NCBI RefSeq assembly: GCF_029894425.1
Contig: NZ_JARXYJ010000001.1
Location: forward strand, 2,046,001 to 2,110,000
Reading direction: 5' to 3'
DNA from: Streptomyces sp. SAI-127
Lineage (GTDB): Bacteria > Actinomycetota > Actinomycetes > Streptomycetales > Streptomycetaceae
DNA: 64,000 nt
Made by a program: the position numbers and the translations under genes
Part shown: piece after piece, positions 18,723 through 26,889 of the stretch
Layout: every line of letters begins with the position of its first letter
Numbering within the stretch: position 1 is the first letter of the stretch
Notes under the pieces: generated by a model
Seen by the model: the letters and a program-made list of their open reading frames with translations, nothing else
What the model was told of the DNA's origin: nothing
The model's database searches: none

Positions 18723-19610
18723 TTATGGCTTGGTGAGCCCGAGCAGACGGGCGGCGTTCTCCTTGAGGATCTTCGGCTTCACCTCGTCCTTGATCGACAG
18801 CTTCCCGAAGTCGGCGAGCCAGCGGTCGGGGGTGAGGACGGGGAAGTCGGAGCCGAAGAGGACCTTGTCCTTGAGCAGGGTGTTCGCGTACTGCACGAGC
18901 TGCGGCGGGAAGTACTTCGGCGACCAGCCGGACAGGTCGATGTGCACGCCCGGCTTGTGCGTGGCGACGGCGAGGGCCTCGTCCTGCCAGGGGAAGGACG
19001 GGTGCGCCAGGATGATCTTCAGATGCGGGAAGTCGGCCGCCACGTCGTCCACGTGGAGCGGGTTGGAGTACTTCAGGCGGATGCCGCCCCCGCCGGGGAC
19101 GCCCGCTCCGATGCCGGTCTGGCCGGTGTGGAAGAGGGCGATGGTGCCGGTCTCCTCGATGACCTCGTAGAGGGCATAGGCGACCGAGCGGTCGTTGGGG
19201 AAGAAGCCCTGGATGCTGGGGTGGAACTTGAAGCCCTTCACCCCGTACTCCTCGACCAGGCGCCGGGCCTGCTTCACGCCCGCCTTACCCCGGAACGGGT
19301 CGATGGACGCGAAGGGGATGAGGACGTCCGCGTTGGCGGCCGCCGCCTCGGCGACCTCCTCGTTCGGGACCGGCGCCGTGCCGGTCGCGGACTCGGCGTC
19401 CACCGTGAAGATCACGGCGGCCATCTTCCGCTCGCGGTAGTAGGCGGCGGTCTCCTCCAAGGTCGGCTTCCGCTTGCCCTCGACCTTGAAGTAGGCCGAG
19501 GAGGCGTCGTGCAGGTCGTCGTCCAGGGAGGAGTGGCCCTTGGAGGACACCTCCGCGTGGGTGTGGACGTCGATCGCGACGAGGTCCTCGACGTTCATGG
19601 AGAGGTCCAT
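18723..19610 (-). CDS. amidohydrolase family 2 (ACMSD-like) protein
   Basis: 295 residues from ATG 19610, which overlaps the upstream SDR stop by one base (TGATG) with GGAGG four bases before; a GTG one codon upstream is also possible. The metal motif IDVHTHAEV opens the protein, GVKGFKFHPSIQGF, ILAHPSFPW and FGSDFPVLTPDRW follow. This is the TIM-barrel amidohydrolase-2 family, which includes non-oxidative decarboxylases and ring hydrolases of aromatic catabolism. The reaction here is not determined. It sits in a CoA-dependent catabolic operon. Confidence 0.82.
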   Translation of the reverse strand: MDLSMNVEDLVAIDVHTHAEVSSKGHSSLDDDLHDASSAYFKVEGKRKPTLEETAAYYRERKMAAVIFTVDAESATGTAPVPNEEVAEAAAANADVLIPFASIDPFRGKAGVKQARRLVEEYGVKGFKFHPSIQGFFPNDRSVAYALYEVIEETGTIALFHTGQTGIGAGVPGGGGIRLKYSNPLHVDDVAADFPHLKIILAHPSFPWQDEALAVATHKPGVHIDLSGWSPKYFPPQLVQYANTLLKDKVLFGSDFPVLTPDRWLADFGKLSIKDEVKPKILKENAARLLGLTKP

Positions 19611-20527
19611 CACGCCTCCGGAAGCTTCGGTGCCGGGATGCCGACCGTCTGGAGTTCGGCGCCCACCGACGTCGGGAAGGCGTCGGCCAGGGTGTCGGGG
19701 GTCCAGCCGCCGTCGGCGTAGGCCGCCCTGATCTCCTGCGGATGGGACCAGAGTGCCACCTTGTCGCCGCCGATGCCGATGGCCTGCCCGGTGATGCCCC
19801 GGGCGGCCTCGGAGGCGAGGAAGGGGACGAGGGCCGCGCAGTCCTCGGGGGTGCCGAAGCCCTCGCCCTTGCGGAGGAAGTCGGGGAGCGCCTCACCGTT
19901 CTTCATGGCCTCGATGTACGGGGCGAAGGCGGGGATCGTCTCGGTCATCGCGGTCGCGGCGACCGGCACGATCGCGTTGACGGTGATGCCGGCGCGGCCC
20001 AGTTCCATGGACCAGGTGCGGGCGAAGGCGGCGATGCCGGCCTTGGCGGCGGCGTAGTTCGTCTGTCCGAAGTTGCCGCGCTGCCCGGCCGGGGAGCCGA
20101 CCAGGATCAGGGAGCCGCCCTCGCCCTGCTCGCGCATGCGGACCGCGGCGGCGCGGGCGCAGGTGAAGGTGCCCTTGAGGTGGGTCGTGATCACCGCGTC
20201 GAAGTCGTCGTCGGTCATCTTCCACAGCACCTTGTCCCGCAGGATGCCGGCGTTGGTGACCAGGATGTCGAGCCGTCCGAACTCCTCCACCGCCCGGCCC
20301 ACCAGCCGCTCGGCGGCCTCGGTGGTGCCGACCGGGACCACCTCGGCGACGGCGGTGCCGCCCGCCTCCGTGATGGACTTCACGGCCTGCTCGGCGACCG
20401 CCTCGTCGACGTCGTTGACGACCACGGAGGCGCCGTGGGCGGCGAGGGCGTGCGCGTAGGCGAGGCCGAGGCCCCGGCCGCTGCCGGTGACGACGGCGAC
20501 CTTGCCGGAGAGATCGATGCTGGACAC
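19610..20527 (-). CDS. short-chain dehydrogenase, hydroxyacyl-CoA type
   Basis: 305 residues, about 50 longer than a classical SDR. GSGRGLGLAYAHALA is the cofactor motif, VTNAGILRD the structural motif, and YAAAK with an upstream Ser (LILVGSPAGQRG) the catalytic set. The NDVDEAVAEQAV segment and the extended C-terminus are typical of the dehydrogenase part of (R)-specific multifunctional beta-oxidation proteins. It should oxidise a 3-hydroxyacyl-CoA produced by the MaoC enzyme. It is first in the leftward operon, with a good promoter at 20574-20602. Confidence 0.88.
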   Translation of the reverse strand: MSSIDLSGKVAVVTGSGRGLGLAYAHALAAHGASVVVNDVDEAVAEQAVKSITEAGGTAVAEVVPVGTTEAAERLVGRAVEEFGRLDILVTNAGILRDKVLWKMTDDDFDAVITTHLKGTFTCARAAAVRMREQGEGGSLILVGSPAGQRGNFGQTNYAAAKAGIAAFARTWSMELGRAGITVNAIVPVAATAMTETIPAFAPYIEAMKNGEALPDFLRKGEGFGTPEDCAALVPFLASEAARGITGQAIGIGGDKVALWSHPQEIRAAYADGGWTPDTLADAFPTSVGAELQTVGIPAPKLPEA

Positions 20528-20573
20528 GAGCGGGTCCCTTCATGGGTTCACACGGGGTGCGGCTACGAGATCG

Positions 20574-20602
20574 AAGCTAAGAGCAATAATTGGTGACGTC
20601 AA
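20574..20602 (-). promoter_or_regulatory. sigma-70-type promoter of the SDR operon
   Basis: On the minus strand TTGACG is followed after 17 bases by TAGCTT, 47 bp before the SDR start. Both boxes and the spacing fit a housekeeping promoter. It is interleaved with the candidate MarR operator. Confidence 0.55.
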
Positions 20603-20608
20603 TAGTTG
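20584..20608. promoter_or_regulatory. candidate MarR operator
   Basis: CAATAATTG (20584-20592, itself palindromic about its centre) and CAATAGTTG (20600-20608) are AT-rich repeats in otherwise GC-rich DNA, 16 bp apart. They cover the spacer and -35 box of the SDR promoter, as expected for repression by the divergent MarR protein. Confidence 0.45.
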
Positions 20609-20722
20609 TTGGAGACCTTCGGGTGCGTCATGCTGGAATCTCCCTGACACACCGAGCACGAGGAGCCCGCCATCACACGCCAGCACGTCACCCCGAAGCC
20701 CATCGACTCGGAGGAGCCGTGG

Positions 20723-21142
20723 ATGCGCGGGCTGCACGCGGACACCGGTTACCTGCTGTACCGCCTGGGCCTGCGCTCGGGTCAGCTGTTCAACACGTTC
20801 CTCCAGGAGTCGGGGCTGCGCCTGCGCCACTACGCGGTGCTGCGCTATCTCGCCGGGTCCGCGGGCGCCCTCCAGCGGGAGCTGAGCACCCGGCTCGGCT
20901 ACGACCCCAGCGCGATCGTCGGCCTGGTCGACGACCTGGAGAAACTGGGCCTGACCGAGCGCCGCCCCTCCCCCGACGACCGCCGCAGCAAGATCGTCGT
21001 GCTCACCGAGGAAGGCCGCGGGTTCCTGCGCGGCACCGACGAGGCCGGCCGGCGGGTGACCAACGACCTGCTCGCCCCGCTCGACCCCGCCGAGCGCGAG
21101 GCACTCCAGGCCCTCCTGCTGAGGGTCGCCGACCAGCCATGA
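20723..21142 (+). CDS. MarR-family transcriptional regulator
   Basis: 139 residues from ATG 20723 (GGAGGAG six bases upstream). The winged helix reads LSTRLGYDPSAIVGLVDDLEK with a wing at RRPSPDDRRSKIVVLTEEG. The frame stays open upstream and a second ribosome site (GAGGAG) precedes an in-frame ATC at 20672, so the protein may be 17 residues longer (see findings). It probably controls the divergent acyl-CoA catabolic operon, with the ligand likely an acid or its CoA ester. The stop overlaps the ATG of the IclR gene. Confidence 0.87.
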   Translation: MRGLHADTGYLLYRLGLRSGQLFNTFLQESGLRLRHYAVLRYLAGSAGALQRELSTRLGYDPSAIVGLVDDLEKLGLTERRPSPDDRRSKIVVLTEEGRGFLRGTDEAGRRVTNDLLAPLDPAEREALQALLLRVADQP

Positions 21143-21924
21143 CCGTACGCTCGGCGCCGGACCGGCTGCTGTCCGTGCTCGCCGCCTTCGACCACGACCA
21201 CCCGGCGCTGTCCCTGACCGACATCAGCCGGCGCGCGGGGCTGACCCTGACCACCACCCACCGACTGGTGGGCGCGCTGACCGACTGGGGCGCTCTGGAG
21301 CGGGACGACGCGGGCGTCTACCACGTCGGGCTGCGGCTGTGGGAGGTCGCCGCGCTCGCGCCGCGCGGGGTCGCGCTCCGGCAGCTGGCGCTGCCGTATC
21401 TGGAGGACCTGTACGAAGCCACCCACGAGAACGTGCAGTTGGCGGTGCGGGACGGCTCGGACGTCGTCTACATCGAGTGGATCGCGGGGCGTTCGTCGGT
21501 CGGCGTGCACATCAGGGTGGGGGCGCGCTGGCCGCTGCACGCCACCGGGGTCGGCCTGGTGCTGCTGGCGCACTGCGAGCCTTGGGAGCAGGAGGAGTAC
21601 TGCGCGGCCCCGCTCGCCGTCTTCACGCCGTACACGATCACCGAACCGGCGAAACTGCGCCGGGTGCTCGCCGAGGTCCGGCGCACCGGCGTCGCGGTGA
21701 GCAGTCGTCAGGTCACCGACGACGCCCTCTCGGTGGCCGCCCCCGTGTGCGGGCCCGACGGGACGGTGGTCGCGGCCGTGTCGGTCGTGGTGCCCCAGGC
21801 CGACGCCCAGGTGCCGGCGTTGATCCCCGCGGTACGGCTCGCGGCGCTCGGAATCTCGCGGGCCCTGGGCTGGCAGCCCACGGTCCCGCCCCGTTCGGGT
21901 GCCGGATATCCCTCTCACCGGTGA
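21139..21924 (+). CDS. IclR-family transcriptional regulator
   Basis: 261 residues. N-terminal helix-turn-helix (LSLTDISRRAGLTLTTTHRLVGAL, about 25-48) and C-terminal IclR effector domain (DGSDVVYIEWIAGRSSVGVHIRVGARWPLHATGVG, then VSSRQVTDDALSVAAPV). IclR proteins often govern aromatic or organic acid catabolism. Translationally coupled to MarR by ATGA overlap, so two regulators of different families appear to share one transcript and perhaps the same target operon. Confidence 0.92.
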   Translation: MTVRSAPDRLLSVLAAFDHDHPALSLTDISRRAGLTLTTTHRLVGALTDWGALERDDAGVYHVGLRLWEVAALAPRGVALRQLALPYLEDLYEATHENVQLAVRDGSDVVYIEWIAGRSSVGVHIRVGARWPLHATGVGLVLLAHCEPWEQEEYCAAPLAVFTPYTITEPAKLRRVLAEVRRTGVAVSSRQVTDDALSVAAPVCGPDGTVVAAVSVVVPQADAQVPALIPAVRLAALGISRALGWQPTVPPRSGAGYPSHR

Positions 21925-21982
21925 GGTCCCGGCCGCGTCGGCGTCGTGATACTGGAACGGCCCCGGCCCCGAGGAGCCGCTC

Positions 21983-23179
21983 ATGTCCGCCGCCCGGTCC
22001 TGGTACGCCCCCGTCGTGACCCGCCTGAGGACGACGAACCCGTACGCCGTCGACAGCGCGCTCGCCGTGCTGGTGCTGTTCGCCGCGTCACTGCAGTGGA
22101 TGTTCCCGGACGAGGGGGACGACCGCCTGAGCCTGGTGGGCTGGCTGCTGGGGGCCGCCACCGCCGTCCCCCTCATCTGGCGGCGCCGCTCCCCCTACGC
22201 GTGCGCCCTGGCGGTCTCGGCGGCCACCACGGCGATGGCCTACTACCACGCGCCACCGCCCGACGTGCTCTACGGCGGCTTCGTCGTCCTCTACACGATG
22301 GCCGCCCTGGGCCTGCCCTGGCAGCGCCGCACGATGCTGGCGTGCTGGCTGCTCGGGGCCGTGCTTACCATGCAGCACAGGGAGCACTCCGAGCCCTTCG
22401 AGTACGCCTTCCACCTCACCGGCATGATCTGCGCCTACGGCCTCGGCGTACTGGCCCGCGTGCAGCGCGCGTACACCGCCGCCGTCGAGGACCGGGCCGG
22501 CCGGCTGGAGCGGGAGCGGGCCGCGGAGACCGCGCGGGCCATCGCTCAGGAACGGTCCCGGATCGCCCGGGACATGCACGACATCCTCGCGCACGCGGTG
22601 AGCCTGATGGTCGTCCAGGCGGAGGCGGGCCCGGTCGTGGTGCGCAGCGATCCGGACCGCGCCGAGGCGGCGTTCGACGCGATCGCGGCCAGCGGACGGG
22701 ACGCGATGACCCAACTGCGGCGAATTCTAGGGGTGTTGAAGGAGGAGGAGCGCCGTGGCGGTGCCGCAAGGCTGCCCCAGCCGGACCTCGCCGGGCTGCC
22801 CGACCTGGTCCGGCAGGTCTCCGACTCGACGGGCCTGCACGTCGGGTTGAGCGTACGGGGCCGACCGCGCCCCCTCCCCCCGGACACCGAGGTCGCCGCC
22901 TATCGCGCGGTGCAGGAAGCCCTGACCAACACGGTGAAGCACGCGTACGCTTCCTCCGCACAGGTGGAACTCGACTGGGCGGAGGCGGAGTTGACCCTCA
23001 CGGTGACCGACGACGGCAGGGGACCGGCACGCTCGGACGGCGGGCACGGACTCATCGGTCTCCGGGAGCGGGCGGCCACCTGCGGGGGCAGCGCGGAGAC
23101 CGGGACGGGTCCGGAGGGGGGCTTCCGGGTCGTCGTACGACTGCCCGCCGGCGCGGACCGGGAAGCGGCCCTCGGGTGA
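21983..23179 (+). CDS. NarL-type two-component sensor histidine kinase
   Basis: 398 residues. Four or five membrane segments in residues 25-160 without a large extracellular loop, then a coiled segment (about 162-190) and the HisKA_3 box RSRIARDMHDILAHAVSLMV with His199. The ATPase domain has EALTNTVKHA, DDGRG and GHGLIGLRERA. The start ATG has GAGGAG six bases upstream. It is coupled to the response regulator by GTGA overlap. The signal is unknown. Confidence 0.92.
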   Translation: MSAARSWYAPVVTRLRTTNPYAVDSALAVLVLFAASLQWMFPDEGDDRLSLVGWLLGAATAVPLIWRRRSPYACALAVSAATTAMAYYHAPPPDVLYGGFVVLYTMAALGLPWQRRTMLACWLLGAVLTMQHREHSEPFEYAFHLTGMICAYGLGVLARVQRAYTAAVEDRAGRLERERAAETARAIAQERSRIARDMHDILAHAVSLMVVQAEAGPVVVRSDPDRAEAAFDAIAASGRDAMTQLRRILGVLKEEERRGGAARLPQPDLAGLPDLVRQVSDSTGLHVGLSVRGRPRPLPPDTEVAAYRAVQEALTNTVKHAYASSAQVELDWAEAELTLTVTDDGRGPARSDGGHGLIGLRERAATCGGSAETGTGPEGGFRVVVRLPAGADREAALG

Positions 23180-23844
23180 GCATCCGGGTGGTCGTCGCCG
23201 ACGACCAGGAACTGGTCCGCAGCGGCTTCAGCATGATCCTGGAGGCGCAGCAGGACATCGAGGTGGTCGCCGAGGCCGGGGACGGCGCCGAGGCGGTCGA
23301 CGCGGTGCGCCGGCACTCCCCCGACGTGCTGCTCCTCGACATCCGGATGCCGGTCATGGACGGCCTGGAGGCGGCCCGGCGGGTGTGCGCGCAGTCGAGC
23401 TGCAGGGTGGTCATGCTGACCACGTTCGACCTCGACGAGTACGTGTACGACGCGCTCTACGCGGGGGCCAGCGGCTTCCTCCTCAAGGACGTGCGCCGGG
23501 ACGACCTCGTGCACGCGGTCCGCGTGGTCGCGGGCGGCGACTCCCTGCTCGCGCCGGCCGTCACCCGCCGCCTGGTCGCCGACATCGTGCGCCGCCGCCG
23601 CGAGGAGGCCGCCACCGGGGCCACCCCCGACCGCCTGGACGTCCTGACGGCCCGCGAGGTGGAGACCCTGCGGATGCTGGCGCGGGGCCTGTCCAACGCG
23701 GAGATCGCGACAACACTGTTCGTCAGCGAGCACACGGTGAAGACACACGTCAGCAACGTCCTGAGCAAGCTGGGCCTGCGGGACCGGGTCCAGGCGGTGA
23801 TCTGCGCGTACGAGACGGGTCTGGTGGCGCCGGGTGCCCCCTAG
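23176..23844 (+). CDS. LuxR/NarL-family response regulator
   Basis: 222 residues from GTG 23176, overlapping the kinase stop. The receiver domain has the acidic pair ADDQ (residues 9-10), phospho-acceptor Asp55 in LLLDIRMPVMDG, and Lys in LLKDV. The C-terminal helix-turn-helix reads LTAREVETLRMLARGLSNAEIA and SEHTVKTHVSNVLSKLGLRDR. The gene ends in CTAG, a palindrome that also supplies the stop of the convergent VOC gene. The nearby MMPL exporter is a possible target. Confidence 0.94.
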   Translation: MSIRVVVADDQELVRSGFSMILEAQQDIEVVAEAGDGAEAVDAVRRHSPDVLLLDIRMPVMDGLEAARRVCAQSSCRVVMLTTFDLDEYVYDALYAGASGFLLKDVRRDDLVHAVRVVAGGDSLLAPAVTRRLVADIVRRRREEAATGATPDRLDVLTAREVETLRMLARGLSNAEIATTLFVSEHTVKTHVSNVLSKLGLRDRVQAVICAYETGLVAPGAP

Positions 23845-24248
23845 TCCCCGAGTTCGGTGAAGAGGGTCAGCTGAAGCGAACCCGGCGCTTCCAGGCGGGA
23901 GTTCAGCGAGTTCCAGGGCGTGCGAGTCGGTTCGGCGACCACCTCCGCCCCGGCCTCCGCCAGCCTGGCCGTCGTGAGGGCCGAGTCGTCCACCTCGAAC
24001 GCCACCCGGATGTGCCCCGCGACCCGCCGCCCCACCTCGACCTCGTCGATGAACGCCGCATGGTTCGGGTCGGTCAGCTCCAGCGTCGCCCGCCCCGCCT
24101 CCAGAATCGTGACCCGCCCGTCGGGTGAGGAGAACGCGGCCCGTTCGGGCAGCCCGAGGACGTCCCGGTAGAAGCGCAGCGCCTCGTCGTAGTCCTCCGC
24201 CGTGACGACGAGCCGGAGTTCACGGACGGTGGGTGGTACCTCGGACAT
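23841..24248 (-). CDS. VOC-superfamily (glyoxalase-like) protein
   Basis: 135 residues with the paired beta-alpha-beta-beta-beta units of the vicinal oxygen chelate fold (LRLVVTAEDYDEALRFYRDVLGLPERAAF and VAFEVDD...LAEAGAEVVAEPTRTPWNSLNSRLEAP). Family members include glyoxalases, dioxygenases and drug-binding resistance proteins; the exact role is unreadable. It shares a CTAG palindrome with the convergent response regulator so the two stop codons overlap. Confidence 0.8.
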   Translation of the reverse strand: MSEVPPTVRELRLVVTAEDYDEALRFYRDVLGLPERAAFSSPDGRVTILEAGRATLELTDPNHAAFIDEVEVGRRVAGHIRVAFEVDDSALTTARLAEAGAEVVAEPTRTPWNSLNSRLEAPGSLQLTLFTELGD

Positions 24249-24267
24249 ACGGCCTCCTCGATGGTGT

Positions 24268-24317
24268 CTCCTCGGTCAACTCCGCGACCGGTACCGGAGA
24301 TTCCTCCCTCCGAGGAG
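24268..24317. repeat. inverted repeat upstream of MMPL gene
   Basis: CTCCTCGG at 24268-24275 and CCGAGGAG at 24310-24317, 34 bp apart, in the intergenic space between the VOC and MMPL genes. It could be a regulator site or a leader stem; no direct evidence for either. Confidence 0.3.
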
Positions 24318-24442
24318 TGAGAGAGCGCCCCGTCTCACCCGTACGGCGGAGGCCCGGAAACCGCCCGCCCCGGCGATCCGGTGATCACGCCCGCGGCACG
24401 AATCTGGGGCGGTATCACTCCTCGACCCGCCGGGAGGCGACC

Positions 24443-26545
24443 GTGCTCTCCACCCTCGCCCGGGCAGCGACCCGCCGCCCGCTGACCGTCATCGGCCTCT
24501 GGGCCGCCTTCCTGCTGCTGGGCTTCGGCCTCGGGACGGGCGTCTTCGCCGATCTCTCCGACGACGTGCCCGACGTGCCCGGCACCGAGTCCGACATGGC
24601 CGACGACTATCTCTCCGGCGTGGACCCGACCGGCGAGTCCGTCACCGCGGTCGTCGCGGGCGTGCCGGTCTCCGACGCCGCCCTGCGCGCCCAGGTCGAG
24701 CGGACCGTCGCCGAGGTCCGGAGGATCGCCGGGGTGGCCGAGGTACCGGACCCGTACACCACGCCCGGTCTCACTGCCCGCGACGGCCGGGCCCTCGTCG
24801 TCCCCGTCACCTTCGAGGGCGGCCTGAGCGACGAGGCCGAGGAGGAGGCGACGGACTCGGCCGTCGAGACCATCAAGCGGATCGACGCGCCCGACGTCCA
24901 CGTCAGCGGCGGCGAACTGCTCGGGCGGCAGCTCGGCGAGCGCGCCCAGGAGGATGTGAAGAACGCCGAGTTGATCTCGCTGCCGGTCGTACTCGCCCTG
25001 CTGCTCGTCGTGTTCGGCGGACTGCGCGCCGCCGCGCTGCCGCTGGTGATCGCGGTGAGCGGGATCGCGGGTGCCTTCCTGGGACTGTTCGCCTTCAGTC
25101 AGGTCACCGACATCTCGGTGTACGCGATCCAGGTCACCACCATGCTGGGCCTCGGACTCGCCATCGACTACGCCCTGTTGATGCTGGTCCGCTTCCGCGA
25201 GGAACGACGGCACACCGAGGACGTCATCGAGGCCGTGCACCGCACAGTCGACGCGGCCGGCCGGACCGTGCTGTTCTCCGGGCTCACCGTGGCCGTCAGC
25301 CTGACCGGCCTGCTGGTCTTCCCGAGCGTGTTCCTGCGCAGCATGGGCCTGGCCGTCGCCGCCGTCGTGGTGGTCGACATGCTGGCCGCGGTCACGCTGC
25401 TGCCCGCGCTGCTCACGAAGTTCGGGGGCAGGATCCGGCCCTCGAAGGCACGCTCCCAGGACGAGGAGGGCCGGGTCTTCGCCCGCCTCGCCCGCTTCGC
25501 GCAGCGCCGCCGGATCGCCGTCCTGGTCACCGTCGTGCCGGCCCTGCTGCTCCTCGCCCTGCCCGTGACCGGCCTGCGGATCGCCATCGGCGACGCCCGG
25601 CAGCTGCCTTCCGGTACCGAGGCACGGCAGTTGTACGACACCGTCGACGCGCACTTCCCGAAGGGCACCGGCGTCTCCCCCGTGACCGTCGTCCTGAAGC
25701 CCGGCACCGACACCGCGACCGCCGACCGCATCCGCACCCTGGTCCCGAACTCCGAGTCCCGCGCACTGCCGGGCGGCAACACAGTCGTAGAGCTGCAACC
25801 GCCCGGCAGCGTGGACGGCAGGGCGGCCACCGACCTCGTCGAGCGGGTACGGGACGTGCGCGGCACCGAGCCCGCCGAGGTGACCGGGGTCGCGGCCCGG
25901 CTGGTCGACTTCCGCGCGATGCTCGCCGACCGGGCGCCCTGGGCGGCCCTCACCGTCCTGGCCGGCATCTTCGTCCTGCTGTTCGCCTTCACCGGCTCGG
26001 TGCTGATCCCGCTGCGCACGATCGCGACCACTCTGCTCAGTCTGGGCGCGGCGCTCGGCGTGGTGGTGTGGGTCTTCCAGGACGGCCACGGCGCCGGACT
26101 GCTCGGCGGCGAGGGGCTGGGCGCGCTGAGCCTGACCGCACCGCCGCTGATCGTGTCGATCGCGTTCGGGCTCGCCATGGACTACGAGCTGTTCATCCTG
26201 GCCCGGATGCGGGAGGCGCGGCAGCGCACCGGGGACGACCACGAGGCCGTGGTGACCGGGCTGCGCCGCTCCGGGCGGGTCGTCACCTGTGCCGCCCTGC
26301 TCCTCGCGGTCGTGTTCGGCGCCTTCATGACCGGCGGGTTCTCCCCCATCCTCCAGATCGGCCTCGGCCTGACCCTGGCGGTGCTGATCGACGCGACGGT
26401 CGTACGGATGCTGCTGGTCCCGGCGACCATGGCGCTGCTCGGCCGGCGCGCCTGGTGGGCGCCCGGGCCGCTGCGCCGGGTGCACGACCGGTTCGGGCTG
26501 CGGGAGGCGGCCGCGGCCCAGCCGTCCGTGCCCACGAAGGTCTGA
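24443..26545 (+). CDS. MMPL/RND-family membrane transporter
   Basis: 700 residues from GTG 24443 (GGAGG six bases upstream). Two tandem halves, each an extracytoplasmic loop followed by five or six membrane segments: first half segments at about 180-360, second half at about 530-670. The repeated motif GLAIDYALLMLVRFREE and GLAMDYELFILARMREA marks the proton-relay helix of each half. MMPL proteins export lipids or hydrophobic compounds by proton antiport. Cargo unknown. No lipid synthesis gene is adjacent, so drug or fatty-acid export is as likely as lipid export. Confidence 0.9.
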   Translation: MLSTLARAATRRPLTVIGLWAAFLLLGFGLGTGVFADLSDDVPDVPGTESDMADDYLSGVDPTGESVTAVVAGVPVSDAALRAQVERTVAEVRRIAGVAEVPDPYTTPGLTARDGRALVVPVTFEGGLSDEAEEEATDSAVETIKRIDAPDVHVSGGELLGRQLGERAQEDVKNAELISLPVVLALLLVVFGGLRAAALPLVIAVSGIAGAFLGLFAFSQVTDISVYAIQVTTMLGLGLAIDYALLMLVRFREERRHTEDVIEAVHRTVDAAGRTVLFSGLTVAVSLTGLLVFPSVFLRSMGLAVAAVVVVDMLAAVTLLPALLTKFGGRIRPSKARSQDEEGRVFARLARFAQRRRIAVLVTVVPALLLLALPVTGLRIAIGDARQLPSGTEARQLYDTVDAHFPKGTGVSPVTVVLKPGTDTATADRIRTLVPNSESRALPGGNTVVELQPPGSVDGRAATDLVERVRDVRGTEPAEVTGVAARLVDFRAMLADRAPWAALTVLAGIFVLLFAFTGSVLIPLRTIATTLLSLGAALGVVVWVFQDGHGAGLLGGEGLGALSLTAPPLIVSIAFGLAMDYELFILARMREARQRTGDDHEAVVTGLRRSGRVVTCAALLLAVVFGAFMTGGFSPILQIGLGLTLAVLIDATVVRMLLVPATMALLGRRAWWAPGPLRRVHDRFGLREAAAAQPSVPTKV

Positions 26546-26560
26546 CGGCTGCGGCGTACG

Positions 26561-26593
26561 GTGCCCGGACGCTCCCGGCGAGCGCCCGGGCAC
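26561..26593 (+). terminator. terminator of MMPL gene
   Basis: GTGCCCGGACGCT and AGCGCCCGGGCAC pair over 12 of 13 positions with a seven-base loop, 16 bp after the MMPL stop. Confidence 0.75.
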
Positions 26594-26599
26594 CTCGCG

Positions 26600-26764
26600 C
26601 GTCCCCGGGGCGACCACGGTGTCCTGGGCCAGGAGACAGGCCTGGGCGCGTGAAACGCCCCGGTCGCCGGCGATGCGGGTGACGGCCTCGACGGTGGAAG
26701 CCCCCACGTAGTGCCCGCTGAACGACCGGCGGAACCGGTCGGCCGCGCGGTGCGAGAACGACAC
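26600..26764 (-). pseudogene. remnant of an aldo/keto reductase C-terminal region
   Basis: The minus-strand frame from 26764 reads DRFRRSFSGHY, then STVEAVTRIAGDRGVSRAQA, then CLLAQDTVVAPGTR. This resembles the aldo/keto reductase segment in which an FRR motif precedes VEAV..IA...G.S.AQ.AL.W.LAQ and an IPGTR cofactor loop. The AL.W part and residues after GTR are missing, and the N-terminal barrel is absent. It therefore looks like a decayed gene end. The identification rests on short motifs only. Confidence 0.4.
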
Positions 26765-26889
26765 CTGCGAGTCCCGTTTCAGCGACTCCTTACCGGAATC
26801 TCAGACAGTCATCCACCGTTTCAAAGGATCAACCCAGGTACGAGGCGCACGATGCACCCGCAAAGGTGGATATCTCAGGAAGGTGTGCC

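Larger units (their letters stand above)
26546..26889. other. longest gene-poor stretch (344 bp)
   Basis: It holds the MMPL terminator, a decayed reading frame on the minus strand, and the upstream region of the L,D-transpeptidase gene (26765-26889). I see no convincing promoter boxes or RNA gene in the last part. Confidence 0.6.
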
